From: Chitinophaga pinensis
GTDB lineage: Bacteria; Bacteroidota; Bacteroidia; Chitinophagales; Chitinophagaceae
DNA length: 64,000 nt
Assembly (NCBI GenBank): GCA_902167325.1
Contig: LR632930.1
Location: 3,348,001-3,412,000 of the forward strand
Reading direction: 5' to 3'
Shown here: in pieces, positions 43,221 to 52,455 of the stretch
How the letters are laid out: each line of letters starts with the position of its first letter
Numbering within the stretch: the stretch's first letter is position 1
Notes under the pieces: generated by a model
Database searches by the model: none
Told to the model about the DNA's origin: nothing
The model's input: the letters and a program-made list of their open reading frames with translations, nothing else
Program-made: the position numbers and the translations under genes

Positions 43221-43409
43221 TGAATGTAGTATGACTGGGTACTTTAGTTCGGTTGAATCGTACAAGATAGGGAGGGGAGCGGCTACAAAACTACCACGGT
43301 TTTAGCCCTTATTGCCGTTTTTTTTGCCTTGTGGCAGGAGGGTAGTTTATGGGTTAAAGAAGAGATGCGTTGCAATGCACTTATTTTCAATGGTATAGGG
43401 AGTTATGCA

Positions 43410-43439
43410 ATAAAAAAGCCGGCGGGTATTCCCGCCGGC
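43410..43439 (-). terminator. Terminator of ppa
   Basis: GCCGGCGGG at 43418-43426 pairs with CCCGCCGGC at 43431-43439; on the minus strand a run of T follows. A second, shorter hairpin of the same CCGCCGG type lies closer to the ppa stop (about 43465-43490). Confidence 0.85.
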
Positions 43440-43499
43440 AGTAAACTGGTATCATCAGGCATTCCGCCGGTGGTCTTTTGACCGGCGGTGGCAGCCGTT

Positions 43500-44042
43500 T
43501 TAGATTTGTTTGAAGGTTTTCTCGTACAGGTCAAATGCTTCACGGATGATTTCTTCCGCTTTGGCTTTGTTGCCGAATTCTTCCACTTTCACGGATTTCT
43601 TCTCGAGTGTTTTGTATTCTTCGAAGAAGTGACGGATCTCGCTCAGGAGGTGCGGGGGCAGCTCGGAGATGTCGTTGATGTGGGCTACGCTCATGTCGTG
43701 TGCTGCCACAGCGATGATTTTGTCATCTGCCTCGCCACCGTCGATCATCTGCATAACACCGATCACTTTGGCATCCATGATACACATGGGCACTACTTCG
43801 ATCTGGGAGAGGATGAGGATGTCGAGCGGGTCATTATCGTCGCAGTATGTTTTCGGGATGAAACCGTAGTTGGCGGGGTAATATACGGAAGAGTACAGCA
43901 CGCGGTCGAGTTTCAGGAGGCCGCTGTCTTTGTCGAGTTCATACTTGGCACGTGAGCCTTTGGGGATCTCGATAATGCCGGTTACCACGTGGGGAGCATT
44001 TTCGCCGGGGCTTACACTATGCCATGGATTCGTTGTCGTCAT
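43500..44042 (-). CDS. ppa: Inorganic pyrophosphatase
   Basis: The 180-residue protein is a family I soluble pyrophosphatase that hydrolyses PPi and pulls biosynthetic reactions forward. The signature DDNDPLDIL (about residues 68-76) provides metal-binding Asp residues; [14 protein letters not shown] and YGFIPKTY are also conserved. Length fits the family. It lies in a minus-strand group with a lipoprotein gene and a PhoH-like gene, but a long gap and an inverted repeat separate it from the former. Confidence 0.95.
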   Translation of the reverse strand: MTTTNPWHSVSPGENAPHVVTGIIEIPKGSRAKYELDKDSGLLKLDRVLYSSVYYPANYGFIPKTYCDDNDPLDILILSQIEVVPMCIMDAKVIGVMQMIDGGEADDKIIAVAAHDMSVAHINDISELPPHLLSEIRHFFEEYKTLEKKSVKVEEFGNKAKAEEIIREAFDLYEKTFKQI

Positions 44043-44136
44043 TCAATCTTGCTTTAAAAAAATATTATATCAATCACGTTTACTGTCCGGGTAAAAATGA
44101 AGAACGGGTTGAAGGTCAACCCGGTCAGACAAGAAA

Positions 44137-44180
44137 TTCCCGGTTTGTTCAGTGCGCAAAATTAATGAACAAACCGGGAA
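44137..44180. repeat. Perfect 15-bp inverted repeat
   Basis: TTCCCGGTTTGTTCA (44137-44151) and TGAACAAACCGGGAA (44166-44180) are exact inverted copies around a 14-base loop. On the minus strand the loop contains TAATTTTG, a -7 type box. It may act as terminator of the lipoprotein gene, or as a control element for ppa. Confidence 0.6.
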
Positions 44181-44203
44181 TAGCTATAAAAAAATACCTG
44201 AAA

Positions 44204-44671
44204 TCATTTCATGGCGGCAGTATCGAGTGGTCCCGGAACTACGGGAGGCATACCGTTCAAGTCCATCGTTCCGGGGGGAACGGAGGTTGGCAGGATGCTT
44301 TCGAGGGTCAGGGAAATTTTCCACTGGCCGCCTTCCTTCACGAGCTGGAGCGTTTCCTGGGAGCTGACGGAGGAGTTCAGAATGGTAACGGTGGCTTTGT
44401 CGCCGTCTTCTTTCTGATTGATCACTTCCAGTTTGGCGTTTTTGATCTTTTCTTTCTCATTTTCATTGCGTTTGCCGTCGAAAATGGAATAGAGCAGGAT
44501 CACCTGTTGGGACTCTTTCGTGGCGTATTCTTTGGCACGTTCGAAGTTCGATTCCTGGATAGCGTGCATAAACTCCAAGGCAACCTCCTGCGGCTCGGGT
44601 TTTTTCTTGCAGCTGCTCAGTGCAAGGCCCGAAACGCACATAAGGTATATAAATCGCCTGTAATAGCTCAT
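44204..44671 (-). CDS. DUF4878-type lipoprotein
   Basis: The 155-residue protein has a lipobox ALSSC (Cys near residue 21) and a single domain (about 28-125) with PQEVALEFMHAIQESNFERAKE and GGQWKISLTLE, which fits DUF4878 and other NTF2-like lipoproteins. The tail is rich in Pro. The role is unknown; membrane-anchored, facing the periplasm. Confidence 0.75.
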   Translation of the reverse strand: MSYYRRFIYLMCVSGLALSSCKKKPEPQEVALEFMHAIQESNFERAKEYATKESQQVILLYSIFDGKRNENEKEKIKNAKLEVINQKEDGDKATVTILNSSVSSQETLQLVKEGGQWKISLTLESILPTSVPPGTMDLNGMPPVVPGPLDTAAMK

Positions 44672-44763
44672 GTGGTTGATAGGTTAGTGTTATAATGTCT
44701 TACCGCAAAAGTAGAAGGAATCCTCCAATTGCACAACTTACAACAATGGCTGTTAAGGCCGTG

Positions 44764-45804
44764 TTAATTGTGATCCTTCTGTTTGTGGTCCTTATGGTCT
44801 TTGTGATGATGTTCCCGGCTGTTTTCCCTTTCCCTTTCGCGTTCCTCTTCCTGCGCTGCGGAAGCGTCGTAAGCTCTGATGATGGCTTTAACGAGGCGGT
44901 GGCGTACCACATCTTCCTCATCCAGTTCCAGGTACCCGATTCCTTCGATGTTCCGGAGGATGCGGGCTGCTTTACCCAAACCGCTTTTCTGATTCTTGGG
45001 AAGGTCTACCTGCGTTAAATCGCCGGTAATAATCGCCTTAGCCGATGAGCCGATACGTGTCAGGAACATTTTCATCTGCAGATCCGTCGAGTTCTGGGCC
45101 TCGTCGAGCAGGATGAAGGCATTATCGAGCGTCCGGCCACGCATATACGCCAGCGGAGCTATCTCAATGATGCGGTTGGTCATGAAGTAGTTGAGCTTAT
45201 CTGCCGGGATCATATCATCCAGGGCATCGTACAGGGGGCGGAGGTAAGGGTCGATCTTTTCCTTCAGGTCGCCCGGCAGGAATCCGAGACTTTCACCGGC
45301 TTCCACTGCGGGGCGTGTGAGGATGATCTTACGTACTGCCTTGTTTTTGAGGGCGCGGACGGCAAGGGCAACGGCGGTATAGGTTTTACCGGTACCGGCG
45401 GGGCCAATGGCAAAAACGATGTCGTTTTTGTCGGCCAGGGTCACCATTTTCTTCTGATTAGCCGTTTTGGCACGTACTGTACGGCCGTTGGGGCCAAAAA
45501 CAAGTACTTCGTTGGGGTTGCGGTCCTTGAAGTGATCAATTCCTGAGCCTTCTTCCTCTCCCAGGATCTGCTCAAAATAGTTTTCGCTGAGGTCCCCGTT
45601 CTTTTCGAGGTAACTAACGATCTGACTGATCTTTTCGCGTGCTGTCGCTACTTCTTCGGGCGCGCCCGAGATTTTCAGTTGCGTGCCCCGGCTGAGGATC
45701 TTCAGTAAAGGGAACTTTTTCTTCAGTAAGTCCAGCTTTCCGTTGTTGACGCCGAAAAACTCGATAGGATTTACGCTGTCCAGGTTAATGATGGATTCTG
45801 TCAA
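44764..45804 (-). CDS. PhoH-like ATPase
   Basis: The 346-residue protein has an N-terminal KH-like region (about residues 1-75) and a PhoH P-loop ATPase domain (about 115-320; Walker A GPAGTGKT, Walker B FILLDEAQN, ITGDLTQVDLP). PhoH-like proteins are linked to RNA metabolism and stress. The C-terminal 25 residues are a run of His, Lys, Asp and Glu (REHHHKDHKDHKQKDHN), which could bind metal and is not part of the core family. Confidence 0.92.
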   Translation of the reverse strand: MTESIINLDSVNPIEFFGVNNGKLDLLKKKFPLLKILSRGTQLKISGAPEEVATAREKISQIVSYLEKNGDLSENYFEQILGEEEGSGIDHFKDRNPNEVLVFGPNGRTVRAKTANQKKMVTLADKNDIVFAIGPAGTGKTYTAVALAVRALKNKAVRKIILTRPAVEAGESLGFLPGDLKEKIDPYLRPLYDALDDMIPADKLNYFMTNRIIEIAPLAYMRGRTLDNAFILLDEAQNSTDLQMKMFLTRIGSSAKAIITGDLTQVDLPKNQKSGLGKAARILRNIEGIGYLELDEEDVVRHRLVKAIIRAYDASAAQEEERERERENSREHHHKDHKDHKQKDHN

Positions 45805-45863
45805 GTGCGGTTCGATTTAATCTTGTCCATAGTTTCGGAATCTGAACAGTGCGCCGGGAGAAA

Positions 45864-45888
45864 ACGGCGGGCGGTTTGCGCCCGCCGT
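45864..45888 (-). terminator. Terminator of purE
   Basis: A strong GC stem ACGGCGGGCG / CGCCCGCCGT with a short loop, followed by TTTTC on the minus strand. Confidence 0.8.
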
Positions 45889-45906
45889 ATCTTATCAGAG
45901 ACTGGA

Positions 45907-46362
45907 TCAGATCCGGTATCCGTTCTGTTTGAACGCTTCTACGCGTTCTGCTATTTGCTTGTTGCTGAGGGCGATGATGCGGGCAGCCAGTACAGCCGCA
46001 TTACGCGCGCCGGCTTTACCTACCGCCAGGGTTCCAACAGGCAGGCCTGCAGGCATCTGTACGATGGAATAAAGTGCGTCGATACCACCGGGTAAACCAC
46101 CGTCCAGGGGAACACCCAATACGGGGAGGGAAGTATAGGCCGATACTACGCCAGGCAATGCCGCAGCCATACCCGCAGCAGCAATAATCACGCCGTAGCC
46201 CTGAGGCTGTGCGTTAATGACGATTTCGCGAACCTTGTCAGGATTGCGGTGAGCCGATGCCACCATCATTTCGCTTTCAATGCCAAAGAACTGTAAATAG
46301 TTTTGGGATTCCTGCATTACAGGCTTGTCGCTTTCGGAACCCATGATAATTAAAACTTTCAT
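45907..46362 (-). CDS. purE: N5-carboxyaminoimidazole ribonucleotide mutase
   Basis: The 151-residue protein catalyses a step of purine synthesis (N5-CAIR to CAIR). The class I PurE signature is present: MGSESDKPVM (residues about 7-16), VASAHRNPD (about 34-42) and the GMAAALPGVV loop. The usual partner gene purK is not in the window. It is divergent from the histidine kinase gene. Confidence 0.95.
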   Translation of the reverse strand: MKVLIIMGSESDKPVMQESQNYLQFFGIESEMMVASAHRNPDKVREIVINAQPQGYGVIIAAAGMAAALPGVVSAYTSLPVLGVPLDGGLPGGIDALYSIVQMPAGLPVGTLAVGKAGARNAAVLAARIIALSNKQIAERVEAFKQNGYRI

Positions 46363-46539
46363 CTCGCTGTTTGAGTATTAATCTGCTATAAGTTAACGTA
46401 AAAAAGGAACTATTGTTTCCTGCGCCAAAGATATTATAAACGGTTCAATCCCGCACATTCAGCACGTGTGAAATTTTTTATAACACTTTATCCCCCCTTT
46501 TTGGCCCCCTGATAGCGGAAAATTGTGTAATATATTAAC

Positions 46540-46547
46540 TACATTTG
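46540..46547 (+). promoter_or_regulatory. -7 box (TACATTTG) before the histidine kinase
   Basis: TACATTTG at 46540-46547 matches the -7 consensus, 36 bases before the ATG at 46584. A TTG lies 14 bases upstream, a shorter spacing than usual, so the -33 assignment is uncertain. Confidence 0.4.
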
Positions 46548-46583
46548 GCGGATCAACTAGCCTATGCGTAACAGTCCCTTTGC

Positions 46584-49193
46584 ATGAACCATCCCTTGCT
46601 GACACAGGTGATAGAAGCTCTTCCTGATCCCGTAGCCGTGTTCGACACCCAGTTGAACCTCGTTACGGTGAACAGCGCTTTCTCTGAAGAAAGCTGCCGC
46701 CACCTGGGCTATGCCCTCAAGGCGGGAGACAGCCTGCGCCAGCTGGCAGACCTTCATCCCAACCTGGCCATGCAATCCATGGACCACTGGCAGGCCGCCC
46801 TCAGCGGTCATCGCGTAGCTTTTGAACTTTCCTACGGCCAGCCGCCCCTCCGCTACCAGATTTCCTGCAGCCCCCTTTACAACGAACAGAAAGAAGTGTT
46901 CCAGGTTATGATGGTGATCCGCAACGTTCAGGCAGAAACCGAAGTGCGTGAAAATGAACGGTTTTTCCGCTCCGTTCTCGAAAACCTCCCCGTAGGCCTC
47001 CAGGAATTCACGCCGGAAGGCTGGCACCGTAACATGAACGAGGCACAGAAAAGCATCCTCGGTGAGGATCATGCCTCCAATACCGGCCCTTATAACGTGT
47101 TCGACGATCCCTTCAACCGCCGGAACGGACTCACCGCCCTCCTCGATGAAGTAAAACAACACAAAGAACCCGTTAAACGGGAAATGCTCCTGAAATACAC
47201 CGAAGTTCAGGATGACAACGTGACCCGTATCCAGCCCATGTACTACGAAGTCACCGGTTTCCCCGTACTCGACCTCCAGGGCGATATCGAATGCCTTTTT
47301 ATCATCCTCAGCGAGATCACTGAAAAGAAACTGGCGGTACTCAGCCTCGAAAAAAGCGAACGCCTGCTCCATACCATCGTCGAAAACCTGCCCGTTGGTT
47401 ATATCCAGTTCGATCATTTCGGCTTCATCCGCCGCGTCAACCAAACCCAGCGGAAGCTCTTCGCCAGCACCGGTCTCGAAGAGCAGCCAGACAGTAACCT
47501 CATCCAGGACCCCTTTGCCCGGCTCTTTGAACTCGATCAGCTGTTCCTCGAAGTGCTGCAGAGAGGGAAGATGCTCCGGCTCGAAAAGAAACTGGAATTC
47601 CAGGTACATACCGGTGCCGGGAAAATTGACCGGGAGATCTTCCTCGATCTTACCATGTTCCCGGTAGAAGACCCGGTAGACAAAGACCAGATCGTAGTAG
47701 CACTGGTAAACGATATCACCGAAAAGAAGCGCCAGGAACTGGAGAACACCAAGAACCAGGAATCCCTCGTGCAAACCGGGGAGATCGGGAAGATCGGTGG
47801 ATGGGAGCTGGACATGGCTTCGCGTCACTTACGCTGGAGCGGACAAACCTACAAGATCCACGAACTGCCGCCATATGCCACCATGACGCTGGAGAAGTCG
47901 CTCTCCTTCCTCGAAGAGGAATCACGGAGCAGGGTAGAGCAGGCTATGACAGCCTGTATGAACAGGGGCAAGGCATTTGATCTGCAGGTAACCATTCAGA
48001 CGGCCCGCAACAATACCCTCCAGGCACGCATCATCGGCAAGCCTGAATACCGGAACGGCCGCATCGTGCGTATATACGGAGTGATACAGGATGTTACCGA
48101 ACAGTTCCGCATCCGCAACCAGCTCACCCGCAATGCGGAACTCATGCGGCTCTTCTTCGATACCATCGATATGGGATATGCGGTGATGGATAAAGACGGT
48201 AAAGTGAACTTCATCAACCGCAAAGCGCAGGAGATCGTGGATCATGGCAAAGTGATCGGGCGCAATATATTCGAAGTATTCCCCTCGCTGGTAGGTTCCA
48301 CTTTCCATGCCCGCGTGCGCCAGTGCATTGATGCGCAGGCGCCGGTTTCGTTCTCTAACTTCCTTCCGCAACTCGACAAATGGTACGAGTTCCTGCTGGC
48401 ACCCATGCAGGACGGAAGCATTTCCATTTTTACACGCAATATTACCGACAGCAAAAAGATGCAGCGTGAGCTGCGGAAGGCCAACGATCAGCTGTCGTCG
48501 CTCAATAAATTCCTCGTTAACCAGAACAAGCAGTTGGAAGATTTCGCGCACATCACGTCTCACAACCTCCGGGCGCCTATCGCCAACCTGAAGGCACTGA
48601 TGCAGATCATGAATGAGTCGGATAACGAGCAGGAGCAGGAGATGTACAAGGGCATGTTCCAGGAAGTGATCCGCAATATTGATGAAACGCTCAACGACCT
48701 CATCGAGATCGTGCAGATCCGCAAAGATCTCAATGTGGAAAGGGAAACACTGGCTTTTGCCGACCGGCTACAGAAAGTGAAGGATATCTTACTGGTAGAT
48801 ATGGAAACAAGCAGTATCCGGCTCACGGCCGATTTCTCGGAGGCGCCGCATATCGATTACCCGCGTATTTACCTCGACAGCATCCTGCAGAACCTGCTGA
48901 CGAATGCCATCAAATACCGCGCTACCGACCGCCCGCCGAGCCTCCATTTGCAAAGCCGGGCGGTAGACGGGGGAATTATGCTCACCGCCGAAGATAATGG
49001 CATGGGTATAGACATGGAGCGGTATGGCGCTAAATTGTTCGGATTCCGAAAAACATTTCATAAAAACAAGGATGCCAAGGGAATAGGTTTGTTTATCACC
49101 AAAACCCAGATAGAAGCGATGGGGGGAAGCATATACGCAGAAAGCCAGCTGGGGGCAGGAACGAAATTTATTATTACCTTCAGGCCCGAATAG
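46584..49193 (+). CDS. Multi-PAS sensor histidine kinase
   Basis: The 869-residue soluble protein has about five PAS units: residues about 5-110, 125-250, 260-390, 395-510 and 515-630. Two of them start with nearly identical phrases (SVLENLPVGLQEF and TIVENLPVGYIQF). A HisKA domain follows, with the phosphoacceptor His in HITSHNLRAPIANLKALMQI (about residue 658), then HATPase_c (N box QNLLTNAIKYR, G1 AEDNGMGID, G2 KGIGLFITKTQIEAMGG). There is no membrane helix, so it senses a cytoplasmic signal. The response regulator starts seven bases after its stop. Confidence 0.9.
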   Translation: MNHPLLTQVIEALPDPVAVFDTQLNLVTVNSAFSEESCRHLGYALKAGDSLRQLADLHPNLAMQSMDHWQAALSGHRVAFELSYGQPPLRYQISCSPLYNEQKEVFQVMMVIRNVQAETEVRENERFFRSVLENLPVGLQEFTPEGWHRNMNEAQKSILGEDHASNTGPYNVFDDPFNRRNGLTALLDEVKQHKEPVKREMLLKYTEVQDDNVTRIQPMYYEVTGFPVLDLQGDIECLFIILSEITEKKLAVLSLEKSERLLHTIVENLPVGYIQFDHFGFIRRVNQTQRKLFASTGLEEQPDSNLIQDPFARLFELDQLFLEVLQRGKMLRLEKKLEFQVHTGAGKIDREIFLDLTMFPVEDPVDKDQIVVALVNDITEKKRQELENTKNQESLVQTGEIGKIGGWELDMASRHLRWSGQTYKIHELPPYATMTLEKSLSFLEEESRSRVEQAMTACMNRGKAFDLQVTIQTARNNTLQARIIGKPEYRNGRIVRIYGVIQDVTEQFRIRNQLTRNAELMRLFFDTIDMGYAVMDKDGKVNFINRKAQEIVDHGKVIGRNIFEVFPSLVGSTFHARVRQCIDAQAPVSFSNFLPQLDKWYEFLLAPMQDGSISIFTRNITDSKKMQRELRKANDQLSSLNKFLVNQNKQLEDFAHITSHNLRAPIANLKALMQIMNESDNEQEQEMYKGMFQEVIRNIDETLNDLIEIVQIRKDLNVERETLAFADRLQKVKDILLVDMETSSIRLTADFSEAPHIDYPRIYLDSILQNLLTNAIKYRATDRPPSLHLQSRAVDGGIMLTAEDNGMGIDMERYGAKLFGFRKTFHKNKDAKGIGLFITKTQIEAMGGSIYAESQLGAGTKFIITFRPE

Positions 49194-49200
49194 CTAATCT

Positions 49201-49593
49201 ATGAAGCCGCTACAATCGATCTTTATAGTAGACGATGACCCCATTCACCAGCAGATCACCGAGATCATGCTGGAACGACTGAGGATCGCTGATAAAGTCT
49301 CCAAATTCTCTGATGCTCAGGATGTGCTGGATCACATCCGGCTGAATGCTGCAGACCAATCCGGCCTGCCGGACCTCATCCTGCTGGATCTCAATATGCC
49401 TGTAATGGATGGCTGGGAATTCCTCGAAGTATTTGCAGAACTGCGGTACCAGCTCTCCAAACCCGTGCGGATATACGTGCTCACCTCCTCCATCGACGAA
49501 AGAGACCGCCAGCGGGTAGATCAGTTCGATTTTGTGTCAGGATACCTGACTAAACCGCTTACCAACGATATTATTATGGCATTGTTACCGTAA
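49201..49593 (+). CDS. Single-domain response regulator
   Basis: The 130-residue protein is a receiver domain only. The acidic pair is in FIVDDDPIH, the phosphoacceptor Asp in LILLDLNMPVMDG (about residue 62), Thr/Ser in VLTSSID and Lys in GYLTKPL. With no output domain it must act by contact with other proteins or in a phosphorelay with the upstream kinase. Its end overlaps the convergent rpe gene by 20 bases. Confidence 0.9.
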   Translation: MKPLQSIFIVDDDPIHQQITEIMLERLRIADKVSKFSDAQDVLDHIRLNAADQSGLPDLILLDLNMPVMDGWEFLEVFAELRYQLSKPVRIYVLTSSIDERDRQRVDQFDFVSGYLTKPLTNDIIMALLP

Positions 49594-50278
49594 CCGGCTG
49601 CCGCAACTCGCGGATAGTTGCTGCCGGGTCAGGAGAAGAAAAGACGGTATTGCCTGCTACCAGCACATCGGCACCGGCTTCTACCACCAGTGCGGCATTT
49701 TGTGTAGTAATGCCCCCATCTACCTCAATTAGTGCAGACGATCCTGTTCTGCGGATCATTTCCCGAACCTGCCATAGTTTGATGTAAGTCTGTTCTATGA
49801 AATGCTGCCCGCCAAAGCCGGGATTCACGCTCATAATAAGCACCAGGTCCACATCGGCAATAATATTTTCCAGTTCACTTACCGGCGTATGCGGATTGAG
49901 GGCCACACCGGCTTTCATGCCCAGCCCTTTGATCTGCTGAATATTGCGGTGCAGGTGGCGGCAGGCTTCAAGGTGTACAGTCAGGTAATCTGCCCCTGCT
50001 TTAGCGAAAGCTTCCGCATATTTCTCCGGCTCCTCGATCATGAGGTGCACGTCATTCACTTTCTTAGACACTTTCGTAACGGCCGATATCACCGGCAGCC
50101 CGAAGCTGATGTTGGGCACAAAGCGGCCATCCATCACATCGAGGTGCAGCCAGTCCGCAATACTGGCATTGATCATTTCCACATCTTTCCCGATTTCGAG
50201 GAAATTGGCGGCAAGCAGGCTGGGAGCAATAAGTGGTGTTTTCTTTTCCAAGGCGATACGAGTTTTCAACGGGTACAA
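49574..50278 (-). CDS. rpe: Ribulose-phosphate 3-epimerase
   Basis: The 234-residue TIM barrel interconverts ribulose-5-phosphate and xylulose-5-phosphate in the pentose phosphate pathway. Signatures are IAPSLLAANF, LHLDVMDGRFVPNISFG (catalytic Asp and metal His), VHLMIEEPE and LIMSVNPGFGGQ, with the second catalytic Asp in EVDGGIT. It follows the TPR lipoprotein gene by two bases on the same strand and is the last gene of the thr-region cluster. The N-terminus is about ten residues longer than usual. Confidence 0.95.
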   Translation of the reverse strand: MYPLKTRIALEKKTPLIAPSLLAANFLEIGKDVEMINASIADWLHLDVMDGRFVPNISFGLPVISAVTKVSKKVNDVHLMIEEPEKYAEAFAKAGADYLTVHLEACRHLHRNIQQIKGLGMKAGVALNPHTPVSELENIIADVDLVLIMSVNPGFGGQHFIEQTYIKLWQVREMIRRTGSSALIEVDGGITTQNAALVVEAGADVLVAGNTVFSSPDPAATIRELRQPVTVTMP

Positions 50279-50280
50279 TA

Positions 50281-51096
50281 CTACAGTTTTTTAGCGGAAT
50301 CGAGCAAATGCTGCGCTTCGGGGAAATTCTTCCGGAACGAAAGTGCTTTGGTGAGGTCGTCCAGCCCGGCGTCTTTGTTCCCCAGTTGCAGGAGGGCTTT
50401 CCCCCTGTGGTAAAAGGCATCGGCACTCGTAGGGTCTGCTTTGGCGGCCATGTTGTAAGAAACCATGGCATCCCGCCAGTTCCCTGCATTCGCCAGCTGG
50501 TTGCCCAGCCCAAGGTAGGCGGGGGCATATGCGGGATCGCGGCGGATGGCTTCCTGATATTGCTTGCGCGCTGCAGCCGCGTTCTTTTCCCTGTCAAGGC
50601 TTTCACCGGCGAGGTAAGGGGCTTCTGCGGAAAGGGAGTCTATCCGTGCGGCAAGACTGTAATAGCCGGCTGCTTCTTTGTGATTATTACGTGCGGCGAA
50701 GATGTCGCCCGTGATCATTACGGCTTCGTATTCGCTGGAATCCTTCCGGATCTGTATCGCTGCAGTAAGGTGCTCAATGGTTTTGAGCGTGTCGCCCTGC
50801 CGTAATGCCAGCAGTCCGCGTATGTAATGCGCCTGTGGTATTTTGCCGGGCAAGCCTGCGAGGATGGCGGCCTGGCTATCGGCCGCGGCGTATTCTTTAT
50901 GTTCGATAAGCGCATTGGCAAGCCAGGTACGCAGTTCGGTGTTTCCGGGTTGTATGGCCAGGTCGGTCCGCATATTCTGTATCGCAAAGGCAAGGGAGTC
51001 GGCTACGGGCGCCGGTGACTGCTGACCGGTGTCGGCAGATTGGCCGCAGGCACTCAGCAGCACCGGCAGCGCCCAGTATAAAAGGCGGGTGTTCAT
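50281..51096 (-). CDS. TPR lipoprotein
   Basis: The product has 271 residues from the ATG at 51096, with lipobox LLSAC (Cys near residue 17), and about six TPR units (IRGLLALRQGDTLKTIEHLT; APAYLGLGNQLANAGNWRDA; ADAFYHRGKALLQLGNKDAG). The in-frame ATG at 51111 would add five residues before the signal. It is placed between thrC and rpe with short gaps, so it is probably co-transcribed. TPR proteins act as scaffolds; its partner is unknown. Confidence 0.8.
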   Translation of the reverse strand: MNTRLLYWALPVLLSACGQSADTGQQSPAPVADSLAFAIQNMRTDLAIQPGNTELRTWLANALIEHKEYAAADSQAAILAGLPGKIPQAHYIRGLLALRQGDTLKTIEHLTAAIQIRKDSSEYEAVMITGDIFAARNNHKEAAGYYSLAARIDSLSAEAPYLAGESLDREKNAAAARKQYQEAIRRDPAYAPAYLGLGNQLANAGNWRDAMVSYNMAAKADPTSADAFYHRGKALLQLGNKDAGLDDLTKALSFRKNFPEAQHLLDSAKKL

Positions 51097-51120
51097 CGCC
51101 CAAACATACATAAAACCTTC

Positions 51121-52455
51121 CTATTTCACATGCTCCGCCACGGGTGTGTGATTACCGGCAGTTTGCAGCAGCCAGTCGCGCATTTTGCCATAGTCGGCCT
51201 CCATCAGCACCGCTTCTTTCTGCAATCCGTCTAATATCATCACCCGCTCCGGCGCATCTATTGCGGCACGCAAGCCGGCGGGCATGGTATTGGCGAACTT
51301 AACCGGGTGTGCGGTTTCGAGGAATATGCCGGTGTATTCGGGATGCTTCTTCATGTATTCCTTCAGGCCGAGGTAGCCCACGGCACCATGCGGGTCCATC
51401 AGGTAACGGCGGCGGGCATACACATCTTCCATGGCTGCCACGGTTTGGGCATCGGTGAAGCGGTAGGCGGTAAGACTGGCTTTCAGCGCCCGGTCATTTT
51501 GTGCAAAGAGTTGCTGGATGCGCACGAAGTTGCTGGGGTCTGCCACATCCATAGCGTTGGAAAGTGTTGCCACGGCGGGATGTGGTTCATACTTACCGTT
51601 TTCCATAAAGCGCGGCACGGTATCGTTTACATTGGTGGAAGCGATGAAGTGCTGGATGGGTAAGCCCATGGCGGCAGCCATCATACCGGCGCAGATATTG
51701 CCGAAGTTGCCGCTGGGTACGGAGATCACGGCATCTTTTTTCCACTGCTTCACTTTACGGTAAGCCATAAAGTAATAGAACATCTGCGGCAGCCAGCGGG
51801 CTACGTTGATGGAATTGGCGGAAGTGAGAGGGCGGCGGGCCTGCAGCTCTTCATCGAGGAAAGCCATTTTTACGAGGCGCTGGCAATCATCGAACGTCCC
51901 CTTTATTTCCAGCGCGCGGATATTGCGGCCAAGGGTGGTGAGTTGTTTCTCCTGGAGGTCGCTCACTTTACCGGAAGGGTAGAGGATCACCACTTCCACG
52001 CCGGGTACATCGTAGAATCCACTGGCCACAGCACCGCCGGTATCGCCGGAGGTAGCTACCAGTACGGTTACGGGCTTCTCTTCATCTTTCCTGAAATAGC
52101 CCAGGCAGCCTGCCATGAACCGTGCACCTACGTCTTTAAACGCGAGGGTGGGACCATGGAAGAGTTCCAGTGCATACACCTGCTCTTCCACTTCACGCAG
52201 GGGGAAGGGGAAGGTGAGTGTTTCCCGGATGATCTGGGTAAGTGCCTGTACAGGTATATCGTTGCCTACGAAAGGCTGTATTACTTTGCGGGCGATGTAT
52301 TGCGGATCGTATTCATCGAGCCTTTCGATAAAATCCTTTTCCAGCTTCGGGATCTCCACAGGGAAATAAAGCCCTTTGTCGGGCGCCAGGCCGCGGATAA
52401 CGGCTTCCCGGAAAGATACCCGGTGCTGGTTGTTCTGTAGACTATAGTATTGCAT
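51121..52455 (-). CDS. thrC: Threonine synthase
   Basis: The 444-residue PLP enzyme converts O-phosphohomoserine to threonine. The PLP Lys is in PTLAFKDVGARFM (about residue 109), and VATSGDTGGAVASGF and SANSINVARWLPQ are family motifs. It is the third gene of thrA-thrB-thrC; its start lies 14 bases inside the end of thrB, pointing to coupled translation. Confidence 0.95.
   Translation of the reverse strand: MQYYSLQNNQHRVSFREAVIRGLAPDKGLYFPVEIPKLEKDFIERLDEYDPQYIARKVIQPFVGNDIPVQALTQIIRETLTFPFPLREVEEQVYALELFHGPTLAFKDVGARFMAGCLGYFRKDEEKPVTVLVATSGDTGGAVASGFYDVPGVEVVILYPSGKVSDLQEKQLTTLGRNIRALEIKGTFDDCQRLVKMAFLDEELQARRPLTSANSINVARWLPQMFYYFMAYRKVKQWKKDAVISVPSGNFGNICAGMMAAAMGLPIQHFIASTNVNDTVPRFMENGKYEPHPAVATLSNAMDVADPSNFVRIQQLFAQNDRALKASLTAYRFTDAQTVAAMEDVYARRRYLMDPHGAVGYLGLKEYMKKHPEYTGIFLETAHPVKFANTMPAGLRAAIDAPERVMILDGLQKEAVLMEADYGKMRDWLLQTAGNHTPVAEHVK

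Noticed and set aside
46557..47828. Minus-strand 423-codon ORF
   Set aside because: It is the antisense shadow of the PAS histidine kinase, which has clear domains.
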